A stretch of DNA of 32,212 nucleotides from Cytophagales bacterium (GTDB lineage Bacteria; Bacteroidota; Bacteroidia; Cytophagales; Spirosomataceae): NCBI GenBank assembly GCA_013298865.1, contig JAAFJL010000046.1:1-32212 (forward strand), given 5' to 3'. Numbering within the stretch: position 1 is the stretch's first letter; every line of letters starts with the position of its first letter. Under the pieces are notes generated by a model. It did no database searches. It was not told where the DNA came from and saw only the letters and a list, made by a program, of their open reading frames with translations. The translations under genes were made by a program, and so were the position numbers. This document shows, in pieces, positions 7,277 through 14,500 of this stretch.

Positions 7277-7918
7277 ATGAGAAAAATTTTATTAAGTTCT
7301 ATTATCCTTTCAGCTACACTCATGACAGGATGCGTTTCTTTTTCTACGCTACAAACAGGGCGTGTTTTGGGTGAGGGAAATTTTGCTGGAACACTGGCAC
7401 TTTCAAGTATCAATGGGCAAATTTTAAGTGATAGTGCTTCCAATACTGCACCAATGTTGGAGTTTCAGGGTAGTTATGGGATTACTGAAAAGTTAGACGG
7501 ATTTATCAAAATTGGTATGCTGGGTACATCGAGTATAGGTGCAAAATACCAATTATTGGGAGACGATGAATCAAAAGGTGCTTTAAGTTTCGGGACAAGC
7601 ATTGGTAATGTCAGCGTTAGTGCTGGTAATTATGAAACAACTATTTGGGATTGGACAATACCAGTTTATGCGTCGTATCATCCAACAGATTGGCTTGCTG
7701 TTTATGCGAGTCCAAAATACGTAATGCGTTTTACAGATAAATTTTTCAATGATGTAAAAAGTGGTAGTGGTACTGCTGGCTGGTACGGTGGCACAGGTGG
7801 CATTAGAGTTGGGCGTAAATTTGGATTTATGGTAGAATATTCTTCTTTTACTACTAATGGTTTAACAAAACCCTACAATCAAGTTTCAGCAGGTTTAACC
7901 TATGGTGGAAACTGGTAA
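7277..7918 (+). CDS. predicted outer-membrane lipoprotein of unknown function
   Basis: The ATG at 7277 gives 213 aa beginning with a lipoprotein signal (MRKILLSSIILSATLMTGC, Cys at about residue 19). An upstream in-frame start at 7220 would overlap the promoter and is rejected. The mature part is glycine- and aromatic-rich with alternating beta strands (MLEFQGSYGITEKLDGFIKI, WTIPVYASYHPTDWLAVYAS, FGFMVEYSSF) and ends in VSAGLTYGGNW, the pattern of a small beta-barrel or lipocalin-like envelope protein. I do not recognise a named family. Lgt, encoded elsewhere in the window, would supply the lipid. The gene is monocistronic and ends before a large inverted repeat. Confidence 0.8.
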   Translation: MRKILLSSIILSATLMTGCVSFSTLQTGRVLGEGNFAGTLALSSINGQILSDSASNTAPMLEFQGSYGITEKLDGFIKIGMLGTSSIGAKYQLLGDDESKGALSFGTSIGNVSVSAGNYETTIWDWTIPVYASYHPTDWLAVYASPKYVMRFTDKFFNDVKSGSGTAGWYGGTGGIRVGRKFGFMVEYSSFTTNGLTKPYNQVSAGLTYGGNW

Positions 7919-7972
7919 GGATTTTCGATGATTGATGTTAGGTTTCCTTAAAATAAAACGGAATTATATACT

Positions 7973-8105
7973 TTAAGTCGCAAAACCTCTCCCCCGACCC
8001 CTCTCCTGCTGAGAGGGGAGCTTTTGTCTCCGATTTTCTCCCCTCTCAGCAGGAGAGGGGTCGGGGGAGAGGTTTCAACAAGCAAAATTGGTCTTGCGAC
8101 ATTAA
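7973..8105. repeat. large inverted repeat with 38-bp perfect arms
   Basis: Arms 7983-8020 and 8038-8075 are perfectly complementary, C/T-rich on one side and G/A-rich on the other, with a 17-nt spacer. An outer pair extends the structure: TTAA-GTCGCAA (7973-7983) with TTGCGAC-A-TTAA (8094-8105), one bulge. It fills the gap between convergent genes, ends 3 nt before the TonB-receptor stop, and may act as a two-way terminator. Words like CCCCTCTCC are a recurring intergenic theme in many bacteria, to my knowledge. Confidence 0.9.
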
Positions 8106-8108
8106 GTA

Positions 8109-10514
8109 CTAAAACCTCCCTGTCAAACTTAGTCCAATCGTTCTTGGATTACCCAAAGTTGCTGCCCCAAAACTGTATGCGTAAGCAATATAAGTTGTGT
8201 TTGAAAGATTTCTTCCCCAAAACATTAAATCAAAATTCTTGGTAGAAAATCCTGTACGAATATTAATCGTACTGTAATCTTCTTGGCTATAAGTATTGGC
8301 TAAATTGAAATATTGTTTACCCAATAAACGCCATTCTGTTCGTGCAATAAACTGTACATTTTTGTTCAATGATTGTCCGTATTGCAAGGCTAACATTGAA
8401 GTAACGTTTGGTGTAAAAATCTGGCGATTTCCTGTAAAATTAGTCTCAACTTTCTGAGATTTTCCAGCCACAAAGACAGATTGAGGAATTGCCAATTTAG
8501 AATATGTAGCAGCTGTTGTTCCAAAATTCCAGTCAACCTGCAAACCTTTAGCAATATTTCCCGAAAGTTCTATCTCAACACCTGTACTCGAAAAATTTCC
8601 TGCGTTGCGTGTAGCCGTACGGAAACCCAATTCTGGCACAAGCGTAGGAGTCTGAGCATCAGTCACTTGAATACCAAACAATGTAAAATTAGCTCTCAGA
8701 CGATTATCGAAATATGTACCTTTCCAACCAAATTCCATATTGGTACTGTATTCTGGTGAGTAGGCAATCAGTGGTGCGTCTGATGGGTCAAAGCCAAGCT
8801 GACTAAAACCGCCTGCACGGAAACCACGGCTGTATGAAATATATGCCATTTGGTTTTCATCTAACTTATAAGTCAAGCTGAATTTTGGAGAAAAAGCATT
8901 GAAAGAAGCTGATGCAGTGGTGTCTTTCAGGGTTGGCAATACAAAATTCCCTTGTTGGAATTTGCTTCCCAATGTCAGTTTTTGATTCTCTGAATCGTAT
9001 CTCAAACCAGCCGTAATGTCAAAATCTTCGTCAATTGAATAGACTGCCTGTCCGAACAAAGCGTAACCATTATTGTCTGCCAAAGCATTAGTGGAAGATT
9101 TTGCATTTTTGGGTTGACCAAATTTTGCACCGTCTGCACCAATTAAAAGTGTTTGGGCAGATGGGTCATTTTGGGTAAAATAAAATCCGCCCAATGTCCA
9201 TTTTAGATTAGAAGATGTATTTGCCGAAGAACTCAAACGGAGTTCTTGCGTCCAAAAACTCACCGTATTTTGTTTAGCATCATTTTTTACCTCAATCGCA
9301 TTTACATCTAAACTCTGTAATTTAAAAGGTAATTGCACATCGGCATCAATTGGACCTTCATAAAAACGGTCATTGGTCTGATAAGCCGTGATAGCGGTAA
9401 TATCAACCCCATTGCCAAAATAATTCAGTACCGCCGAACCATTCAACGTATTGTCATTGTCTTTGGCAACGGCATTGTAATTGACCTTATATTTCATCGA
9501 ATCTAATGTAGCCAATGCGTAAGGGGCAAGCGTGAAAGAACCACTATTTTTTCGGTTATATTGTTTCAAATTAAACGTAGCCGAAAATTTTGGAGAAGCT
9601 ACGTATTTCAAGAAATAATTACCTGTAAAACTCTGATGAACATCAAATTTTGAGTTGTCGAAAACATTGGTATAAAAACCGTCACGGGCGTCCAACATGA
9701 CGGATGCACCCACAAAAAGATGGTCTTTTATCAATGGTGTTCGCACGCCAGCCGTGTAGCGTTGTGTACCGTACGAACCAAAATTTGCTTCGGCAAAACC
9801 AGCAGTTTTATTGGTTGGTTGTTTCGTGATAATATTGATAACACCACCCATTGAGTTACGCCCATAGAGTGTTCCTTGTGGACCACGCAGAACTTCAATG
9901 CGTTCAATATCAATGAGTTGTGGAATGTACGCATCCAATCTGAATTGATTCACACCATCAACATAAGTCGCAACGGGTTGGTCATAAGAGGTTGAAGTAA
10001 TTCCTCTGATTGAGGTATTATTTTTATCATCGCCAGGACTTGCAGAGTACATATTTGGCACAATTGCAACTAAATCCTTTACATTCCAAAGACGATAATC
10101 TGCTACTTGTTTTGAGGTAATCGTTGAAACCGCCAAAGGTAATTTCTGGGCTTTTTGTTCTACTTTTTCTGCCGATACAATTACTTCGTCTAACTGAGAA
10201 GATGATTCCGCTAAAACAACATTAACTTCCTGATTTTCAGAAGATTTTGTGGTGATTTTTTGGGTTCTTGTTGAATAGCCAACACCACTAATTTCAAGCG
10301 TTAAATTACCAGCAGGCACTTTCTTGAATTGATAATTACCTTCTGAGTCCGTAATTGTTCCGAGATTGGAATTGAGAATTCTCAGGCTTGTTCCTTTTAA
10401 GACTTCGCCGTTTTTGGAAGAAATTTTACCAGAAATACTTTGAGCAAAAATTGAGAAACAACTAACTGATGTACAGAAAGTTAAAGTTAGGATTCTTTTA
10501 AAAATGGGTTTCAT
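8109..10514 (-). CDS. TonB-dependent outer-membrane receptor
   Basis: The ATG at 10514 gives 801 aa. An alternative start at 10544 is rejected because it overlaps the -7 promoter element. A signal peptide (MKPIFKRILTLTFCTSVSCF, ending FAQ) is followed by a carboxypeptidase-regulatory-like domain typical of Bacteroidetes receptors (about 27-115; GTITDSEGNYQFKKVPAGNL). A plug domain follows (about 125-240; IERIEVLRGPQGTLYGRNSM then GGVINIITK), then a 22-strand barrel ending in SLTGRF, with the C-terminal Phe expected for BAM assembly. The plug and barrel most resemble siderophore or iron-complex receptors, but the ligand is not decided by sequence. No SusD partner is adjacent, so a polysaccharide-uptake role is unlikely. 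Confidence 0.93.
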   Translation of the reverse strand: MKPIFKRILTLTFCTSVSCFSIFAQSISGKISSKNGEVLKGTSLRILNSNLGTITDSEGNYQFKKVPAGNLTLEISGVGYSTRTQKITTKSSENQEVNVVLAESSSQLDEVIVSAEKVEQKAQKLPLAVSTITSKQVADYRLWNVKDLVAIVPNMYSASPGDDKNNTSIRGITSTSYDQPVATYVDGVNQFRLDAYIPQLIDIERIEVLRGPQGTLYGRNSMGGVINIITKQPTNKTAGFAEANFGSYGTQRYTAGVRTPLIKDHLFVGASVMLDARDGFYTNVFDNSKFDVHQSFTGNYFLKYVASPKFSATFNLKQYNRKNSGSFTLAPYALATLDSMKYKVNYNAVAKDNDNTLNGSAVLNYFGNGVDITAITAYQTNDRFYEGPIDADVQLPFKLQSLDVNAIEVKNDAKQNTVSFWTQELRLSSSANTSSNLKWTLGGFYFTQNDPSAQTLLIGADGAKFGQPKNAKSSTNALADNNGYALFGQAVYSIDEDFDITAGLRYDSENQKLTLGSKFQQGNFVLPTLKDTTASASFNAFSPKFSLTYKLDENQMAYISYSRGFRAGGFSQLGFDPSDAPLIAYSPEYSTNMEFGWKGTYFDNRLRANFTLFGIQVTDAQTPTLVPELGFRTATRNAGNFSSTGVEIELSGNIAKGLQVDWNFGTTAATYSKLAIPQSVFVAGKSQKVETNFTGNRQIFTPNVTSMLALQYGQSLNKNVQFIARTEWRLLGKQYFNLANTYSQEDYSTINIRTGFSTKNFDLMFWGRNLSNTTYIAYAYSFGAATLGNPRTIGLSLTGRF

Positions 10515-10541
10515 TGATTTGTTTTTGTGGTGAATTGAAAA

Positions 10542-10549
10542 CAAAGATA
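10542..10549 (-). promoter_or_regulatory. -7 element of the TonB receptor gene
   Basis: On the minus strand this reads TATCTTTG, an exact match to TAnnTTTG, about 28 nt upstream of the ATG at 10514. No good TTTG is present at the -33 position, so strength or regulation may depend on an activator. It supports the choice of start codon. Confidence 0.6.
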
Positions 10550-10612
10550 CTTTTGGAAAACCACTTTCTTGACCTTTCCTAAATTGGAAATATGAATATG
10601 CGTAAATCTGAA

Positions 10613-11155
10613 TTATAAAACTCTGTTATTCAGAAAGTTATGAGGAAAAGTTGGTTGGGGTGGTGCAGGAACATTTTGTTCGCCTTTGCGTCTTCTGAGT
10701 TCTAATTTCAAACTTTCAAATCCTTTTGCCATTGCCCATTCGTGGTTCATGGATAAGATGGGTTTTATGATACCAGATAGTTTTTTCAAGAGTGGTTTTT
10801 CAGCTTCAATTTTCCAGTCATAGACGATTGCTGTACCGTTTTCATTGGGCGTAAATGTCCAGATTCCTCTTCCCACAAAATCCCCGATGGCTTCCAGAGA
10901 ATAACCATTTGGGAAATCTGTTTGCAAGACTTTAAACTTCCAACGTAGCGTATAAGGCAACCAACCTTTGGTCAATAATTCTATGGTTTTGCCTACACCA
11001 CCTTCTTGTCCTTTGTCTAAAATCCTGACGTCCAAATACACCGAAGCCCACCAGCGAACTAAGTCGTTAGCGTCTTCGAGGGTACGATAAACTTCTTCTG
11101 GCGAGGCATCAACCTGCCAACGAGTAATGAAATGATATGAGTTTTTTGAGTCCAT
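10613..11155 (-). CDS. SRPBCC (START-like) domain protein
   Basis: The product has 180 aa. Its N-terminal FITRWQVDASPEEVYRTLED, followed by RWWASVYL, a central GRGIWTFTPNENGTAIVYDW and a long C-terminal helix (MNHEWAMAKGFESLKLELRR) form the pattern of the SRPBCC / polyketide-cyclase-like fold, a helix-grip barrel that binds hydrophobic ligands. No catalytic residue can be named, so the ligand is unknown. A proline-rich tail (PAPPQPTFP) ends the protein. No signal peptide. It lies between a DUF1572/DinB-like gene and the TonB receptor on the same strand; the receptor has its own promoter, so co-transcription is likely only with the upstream gene. Confidence 0.85.
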   Translation of the reverse strand: MDSKNSYHFITRWQVDASPEEVYRTLEDANDLVRWWASVYLDVRILDKGQEGGVGKTIELLTKGWLPYTLRWKFKVLQTDFPNGYSLEAIGDFVGRGIWTFTPNENGTAIVYDWKIEAEKPLLKKLSGIIKPILSMNHEWAMAKGFESLKLELRRRKGEQNVPAPPQPTFPHNFLNNRVL

Positions 11156-11253
11156 GGGTAGTTTAATATTTTTCTGAGATTATGTACTATAAATCTTACG
11201 AAAATATGATTTGATTGGATTGTTTTATAGGAAAAAAATTGATTCCTTCGCTC

Positions 11254-11817
11254 CTATTTTTCCAAAAACTCATCTGTAAAATGTTGTTTTTGCTTGGGTT
11301 TAGCGAATTTATCAGCGTTGTATTCGGATGATTTATTTCTGGGAATTGAAAGCGAAGCCCAATTTTGGTCACAAACCATTTTTCCGATAAAAACAATTTG
11401 CCCAACATGATAAGGATAATGTGCCAACTGCCTATTGATTGCCTCCGTAACGCTATGTCCCATGTTGCGGATGTAAATAATTTTCGCTAAATCCTCCTCT
11501 TTCAGCGAATTGATAGCATCAAACAAACATTGCCAACCCTGATTCCATTGGTCAATAACCTGCTGTTTTGTGGTTGTGGAATTTTCAAATTCAGCATCTC
11601 TTTGTCGCCATTCTTTTTCACCGTCAGAAGTCAAAAAATCTGTCCAGCGAGAAAGCATATTTCCGCATAAGTGACTGACAATGAAAGCAATACTATTACT
11701 TTCTTGATTGTATTGCCAAAAAAATTGCTCTTCTTCAAGTTGAGCAAAAGTCTTCTCTCCGAGCATTTTATAATACTCGAATTGTTTTTTTACACTTTCT
11801 AAATAGTCGTTTGTCAT
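11254..11817 (-). CDS. DUF1572 / DinB-like four-helix protein
   Basis: The product has 187 aa. The helical bundle carries SIAFIVSHLCGNMLSRWTDF (His at about 49) and a later QLAHYPYHVGQIVFIGK with two histidines (about 132 and 136). These three histidines match the metal site of the DinB/DUF1572 superfamily. Members are small cytoplasmic metalloproteins, some with thiol-transferase roles linked to bacillithiol, but many are uncharacterised; no substrate is proposed here. It starts 54 nt from the divergent dioxygenase gene, and the SRPBCC gene follows 98 nt downstream. Bacteroidetes DinB-like and SRPBCC genes are often found near each other, which is weak support for a shared role. Confidence 0.87.
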   Translation of the reverse strand: MTNDYLESVKKQFEYYKMLGEKTFAQLEEEQFFWQYNQESNSIAFIVSHLCGNMLSRWTDFLTSDGEKEWRQRDAEFENSTTTKQQVIDQWNQGWQCLFDAINSLKEEDLAKIIYIRNMGHSVTEAINRQLAHYPYHVGQIVFIGKMVCDQNWASLSIPRNKSSEYNADKFAKPKQKQHFTDEFLEK

Positions 11818-11840
11818 GGTGTTTATAGTTAGTTATAGAT

Positions 11841-11848
11841 TAAATTTG
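11841..11848 (+). promoter_or_regulatory. -7 element of the dioxygenase-miaA pair
   Basis: TAAATTTG is an exact match to TAnnTTTG, 23 nt before the ATG at 11872. There is no good TTTG at -33 with normal spacing. It lies in the 54-nt divergent gap with the DUF1572 gene. Confidence 0.55.
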
Positions 11849-11871
11849 CACAAAAGTTATGAATAAAAATC

Positions 11872-12756
11872 ATGAAACGAAGCAAATTTATACAGTCAAC
11901 TTTAGGAATAATAGCAATGGAAACACTGGGAAGTTTTAAAACAATAACCGATAATTTAAAAGAACAAGACGAGGAAATGCCTGCACTTTTTATTGGTCAC
12001 GGTTCACCCATGAACGCCATCGAAGATAATGAATTTACAAGTACTTGGAATGCTGTTGGTAAAACTTTTTCAAAACCAAAGGCAATTCTTTGTGTATCAG
12101 CACATTGGGAGACTCGTGGTACGTATGTAACCGCCATGGAAAAACCCGAAACTATCCATGATTTTGGGGGTTTTCCACAGGAATTATTTGATGTCCAGTA
12201 CCCCGCAAAAGGCAGTAAATGGTTAGCCGAAGAAACAAAGAAAACGATAAAATCAACAGCTATTGGTTTAGCCGACCAATGGGGTTTAGACCATGGTTGT
12301 TGGTCGGTGCTGAAAAAACTTTATCCAGAAGCAGACATTCCTGTAATTCAATTGAGTTTAGACCGAACAAAAGATACTCAATACCATTATGATTTGGCAA
12401 AACAATTGGCTGGTTTGCGTAAAAAAGGCGTGCTAATAGTGGGAAGTGGGAACATGGTACATAATTTCCAGTATGCTAATTTCCGTGCAATGAAGTCGGG
12501 TTCGGCGGCTTTGGATTGGGCAATCGACGCAAACCATGAGTTCAAAGAATTGATTAAAGACAATAACCATAAACCTCTGATTGATTATAGAAATCATAGC
12601 AAAGCCTTCCAATTAGCCGCACCTACACCAGAACATTATTTACCTATGATTTATACAATTGCCTTGAAAGGTAAAAATGAAAAAGTATCTTTCTTTAACG
12701 ATGAAATTGTAGGTGCATCATTTTCTATGACTTCCTTGAAAATTGAAAAATCTTAA
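11872..12756 (+). CDS. ygiD: DODA-type extradiol aromatic ring-opening dioxygenase
   Basis: The product has 294 aa and belongs to the LigB/DODA family that opens catechol rings, with 4,5-DOPA as the reference substrate. Zinc or iron ligands typical of the family are visible: GHGSPMNAI (His about 43), SAHWETRG (His about 78), GSGNMVHNF (His about 197) and TPEHYLPMI (His about 255). The core is normal, but about 35 residues precede the usual start (MPALFIGHGSP); this extension (MKRSKFIQSTLGIIAMETLG) looks like a worn-down export leader and lacks a twin arginine. E. coli YgiD lacks it. The physiological substrate in bacteria is unclear. The gene is followed after one base by miaA, so the two are probably co-transcribed. 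Confidence 0.9.
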   Translation: MKRSKFIQSTLGIIAMETLGSFKTITDNLKEQDEEMPALFIGHGSPMNAIEDNEFTSTWNAVGKTFSKPKAILCVSAHWETRGTYVTAMEKPETIHDFGGFPQELFDVQYPAKGSKWLAEETKKTIKSTAIGLADQWGLDHGCWSVLKKLYPEADIPVIQLSLDRTKDTQYHYDLAKQLAGLRKKGVLIVGSGNMVHNFQYANFRAMKSGSAALDWAIDANHEFKELIKDNNHKPLIDYRNHSKAFQLAAPTPEHYLPMIYTIALKGKNEKVSFFNDEIVGASFSMTSLKIEKS

Positions 12757-12757
12757 A

Positions 12758-13636
12758 ATGATTTCAATAAAAGAAAATACAAAAACACTCATTATTGTTG
12801 TTGGACCAACTGCTGTTGGCAAGACAGATTATTGCGTAAAATTGGCAAAAAGTCTTGATACTGAGATAGTTTCGGCGGATTCTCGTCAATTTTATCATGA
12901 ACTCTCTATCGGTACTGCAAAACCTACTGTTGAAGAAATGGATGGGGTGATACATCATTTTGTGGGTTCACATTCTATTCAGGATTATTACACTGTCGGA
13001 GATTATGAGCGTGATTGCTTGGAGGTTTTAGCAGAGATTTTTAGCCGAAAAGATGTCGCAATTCTGACGGGTGGTTCTGGTATGTTCATTAAAATTATTA
13101 CTGATGGAATTGATGAAATGCCCGACGCTCCTTTGGATTTAAGAGAGAAACTTGCCGAAAGATTAGCTAATGAAGGATTGGAAAAATTAGTTGAGGAACT
13201 CAAAATACTTGACCCAATATTTTATCAGGAAGTTGACCGCCAGAATCCTCAGCGTGTTCTCAGGGCTTTAGAGGTCTGTATTGCTACGGGAAGACCTTTT
13301 TCTGATTTTCGTAAAAAACAAAAAGTCCAACGCCCTTTTGAAATGATAAAAATAGCTCTTGAACGCCCACGAGAGGAACTTTATGCCAGAATTGATGCCA
13401 GAATGGATATGATGCTTGCTAATGGATTGGTACAAGAAGCTCAACAATTTATCGAATTTCGTGACCATTACGCCCTAAAAACTGTTGGCTACCGAGAAGT
13501 ATTTGATTATTTAGATGGTCTGTACGACTATGAAGAAATGGTTAGACTACTCAAAAGAAATTCAAGACGTTATGCCAAAAGACAAATGACATGGTTCAAA
13601 AATCAAGACGATTTCACTTGGACAGTTATCAGTTAG
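12758..13636 (+). CDS. miaA: tRNA dimethylallyltransferase
   Basis: The product has 292 aa from the ATG at 12758. A TTG at 12743 would overlap the dioxygenase gene and is less likely. Motifs appear in family order: P-loop GPTAVGKT, SADSRQFYHELSIGTAKPT, HHFVGSHSI and YTVGDYERD, LTGGSGMFIK, QNPQRVLRALEV, TVGYREV and RRYAKRQMTWFKN. MiaA transfers a dimethylallyl group to N6 of A37 in tRNAs reading UNN codons, a step towards ms2i6A. It is cytoplasmic. The last four codons before the TAG (Thr-Val-Ile-Ser) and the stop itself lie inside the repeat array at 13622-13810, so the C-terminus is shaped by that repeat. Confidence 0.97.
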   Translation: MISIKENTKTLIIVVGPTAVGKTDYCVKLAKSLDTEIVSADSRQFYHELSIGTAKPTVEEMDGVIHHFVGSHSIQDYYTVGDYERDCLEVLAEIFSRKDVAILTGGSGMFIKIITDGIDEMPDAPLDLREKLAERLANEGLEKLVEELKILDPIFYQEVDRQNPQRVLRALEVCIATGRPFSDFRKKQKVQRPFEMIKIALERPREELYARIDARMDMMLANGLVQEAQQFIEFRDHYALKTVGYREVFDYLDGLYDYEEMVRLLKRNSRRYAKRQMTWFKNQDDFTWTVIS

Positions 13637-13810
13637 CAGTCATCAGTGGACAGTTATCAGTGAACAGTTAGCAGTGAACAGTTATTAGTACACAATTAGC
13701 TGAATGATATAAAATTTTCTATTTCATATTCACTGACAATTGATAACTGTTTACTGATAATTGCTAACTGTTTCTTGTTTACTGCTAACTGTTCACTGCT
13801 AACTGTTATT
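13622..13810. repeat. inverted array of 'acagttatcagtga' words
   Basis: The left half (13622-13705) is made of diverged tandem copies of words such as CAGTTATCAGTGAACAGTTA; the right half (13727-13810) carries the same words in inverse orientation (AACTGTTCACTGCTAACTGT). The two halves can fold back on each other. The array fills the gap between convergent miaA and rhodanese genes and overlaps both stop codons. It may double as a two-way terminator. Confidence 0.85.
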
Positions 13811-14111
13811 CCAACAACATTGCTGCTAATCCGCCTTCCAGATTTCTGATTTTGAGGAAACCTTTTTTAGCTAAAATCGCCCTTGCAGCTTCACTCTGAA
13901 AACCCGTAAAACAAATAACAATTACTTCTTGGTCACGGAGATGTTCTATTTGGGATAAATTTGAAAATAAATCCTCTAAAGGAATATGAATACCCCCAAG
14001 ACTAAATTCTTCTCGTTCTGTGTCCGTCCTAACGTCCAATAAATGATAAGGCTCTGTTCCATTGACCAGAGCCTCAAATTCAGTAGCGGAAATTACAGTA
14101 CTAAAGTTCAT
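13806..14111 (-). CDS. single-domain rhodanese-like protein (variant active loop)
   Basis: The product has 101 aa, one rhodanese domain. It has YHLLDVRTDTEREEF near residues 22-36 and the active loop at CFTGFQS (Cys about 67). The usual loop in single-domain sulfurtransferases is CRxGxRS, so the two arginines are replaced by Phe and Gln; sulfur transfer may be altered or the substrate different. It overlaps the upstream rhodanese gene by 11 nt, so translation is likely coupled. Its TAA stop is formed by the adjoining repeat word (TAACAGTT). Such proteins carry persulfide sulfur in the cytoplasm. Family sure, activity uncertain. Confidence 0.9.
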   Translation of the reverse strand: MNFSTVISATEFEALVNGTEPYHLLDVRTDTEREEFSLGGIHIPLEDLFSNLSQIEHLRDQEVIVICFTGFQSEAARAILAKKGFLKIRNLEGGLAAMLLE

Positions 14112-14397
14112 TGTACGCCAAAATTCCTCCTATAACGTTTCTTACTTTTGTGAAACCCTGCGACTCTAAAAAGTCTTTTGCTCTACCAGAACGGGCTCCA
14201 GACCGACAATGAACTACCAATTCAGCGTCTTTCCAGTCCTCGATTTCGTCGATACGGTCAGGCAATTCTCCGAGCGGAATAAGTTTTGCTCCTAAGTTTT
14301 GCTCTTCATATTCGTAATCTTCCCGAACATCCAAAAAGTTAAATACTTCGCCTGAATCCAAGCGTTCTTTGAGTTCTTCTACAGTAATATCTTCCAT
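14101..14397 (-). CDS. single-domain rhodanese-like sulfurtransferase
   Basis: The product has 98 aa, similar in length to GlpE/PspE. It has FNFLDVREDYEYEEQNL near residues 19-35 and the complete active loop CRSGARS (Cys about 64), which matches CRxGxRS and predicts a working persulfide-carrying cysteine. It is the first gene of a two-gene unit with the variant rhodanese. No signal peptide, so it is cytoplasmic. Partners cannot be named; the convergent neighbour miaA modifies tRNA, but a link to tRNA thiolation would be speculation. Confidence 0.92.
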   Translation of the reverse strand: MEDITVEELKERLDSGEVFNFLDVREDYEYEEQNLGAKLIPLGELPDRIDEIEDWKDAELVVHCRSGARSGRAKDFLESQGFTKVRNVIGGILAYNEL

Positions 14398-14466
14398 AAT
14401 TTATTGAGGGGAATTTTTAGCTATTAGTTTGATTTTATATTTCTATTTTATCTCTGAGAGGAAGAT

Positions 14467-14500
14467 TTTCAAATTAACACATTCTCAAATTTTCAAATTC
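14467..14500. repeat. 'ttttcaaatt' word repeat at the stop of the T9SS cargo gene
   Basis: Several copies of TTTTCAAATT-like words (with AACACATTCTCAAATTTTC) abut and enter the stop region of the minus-strand gene ending at 14499. A similar word (ATTTTCAAATTAA) abuts the OmpA-gene stop at 4676-4688. They look like short dispersed intergenic words. Confidence 0.45.

Noticed and set aside
11196..11408. 70-codon minus-strand ORF overlapping the DUF1572 gene end
   Set aside because: It is a different frame of the same strand, over a well-supported gene, without recognisable features.
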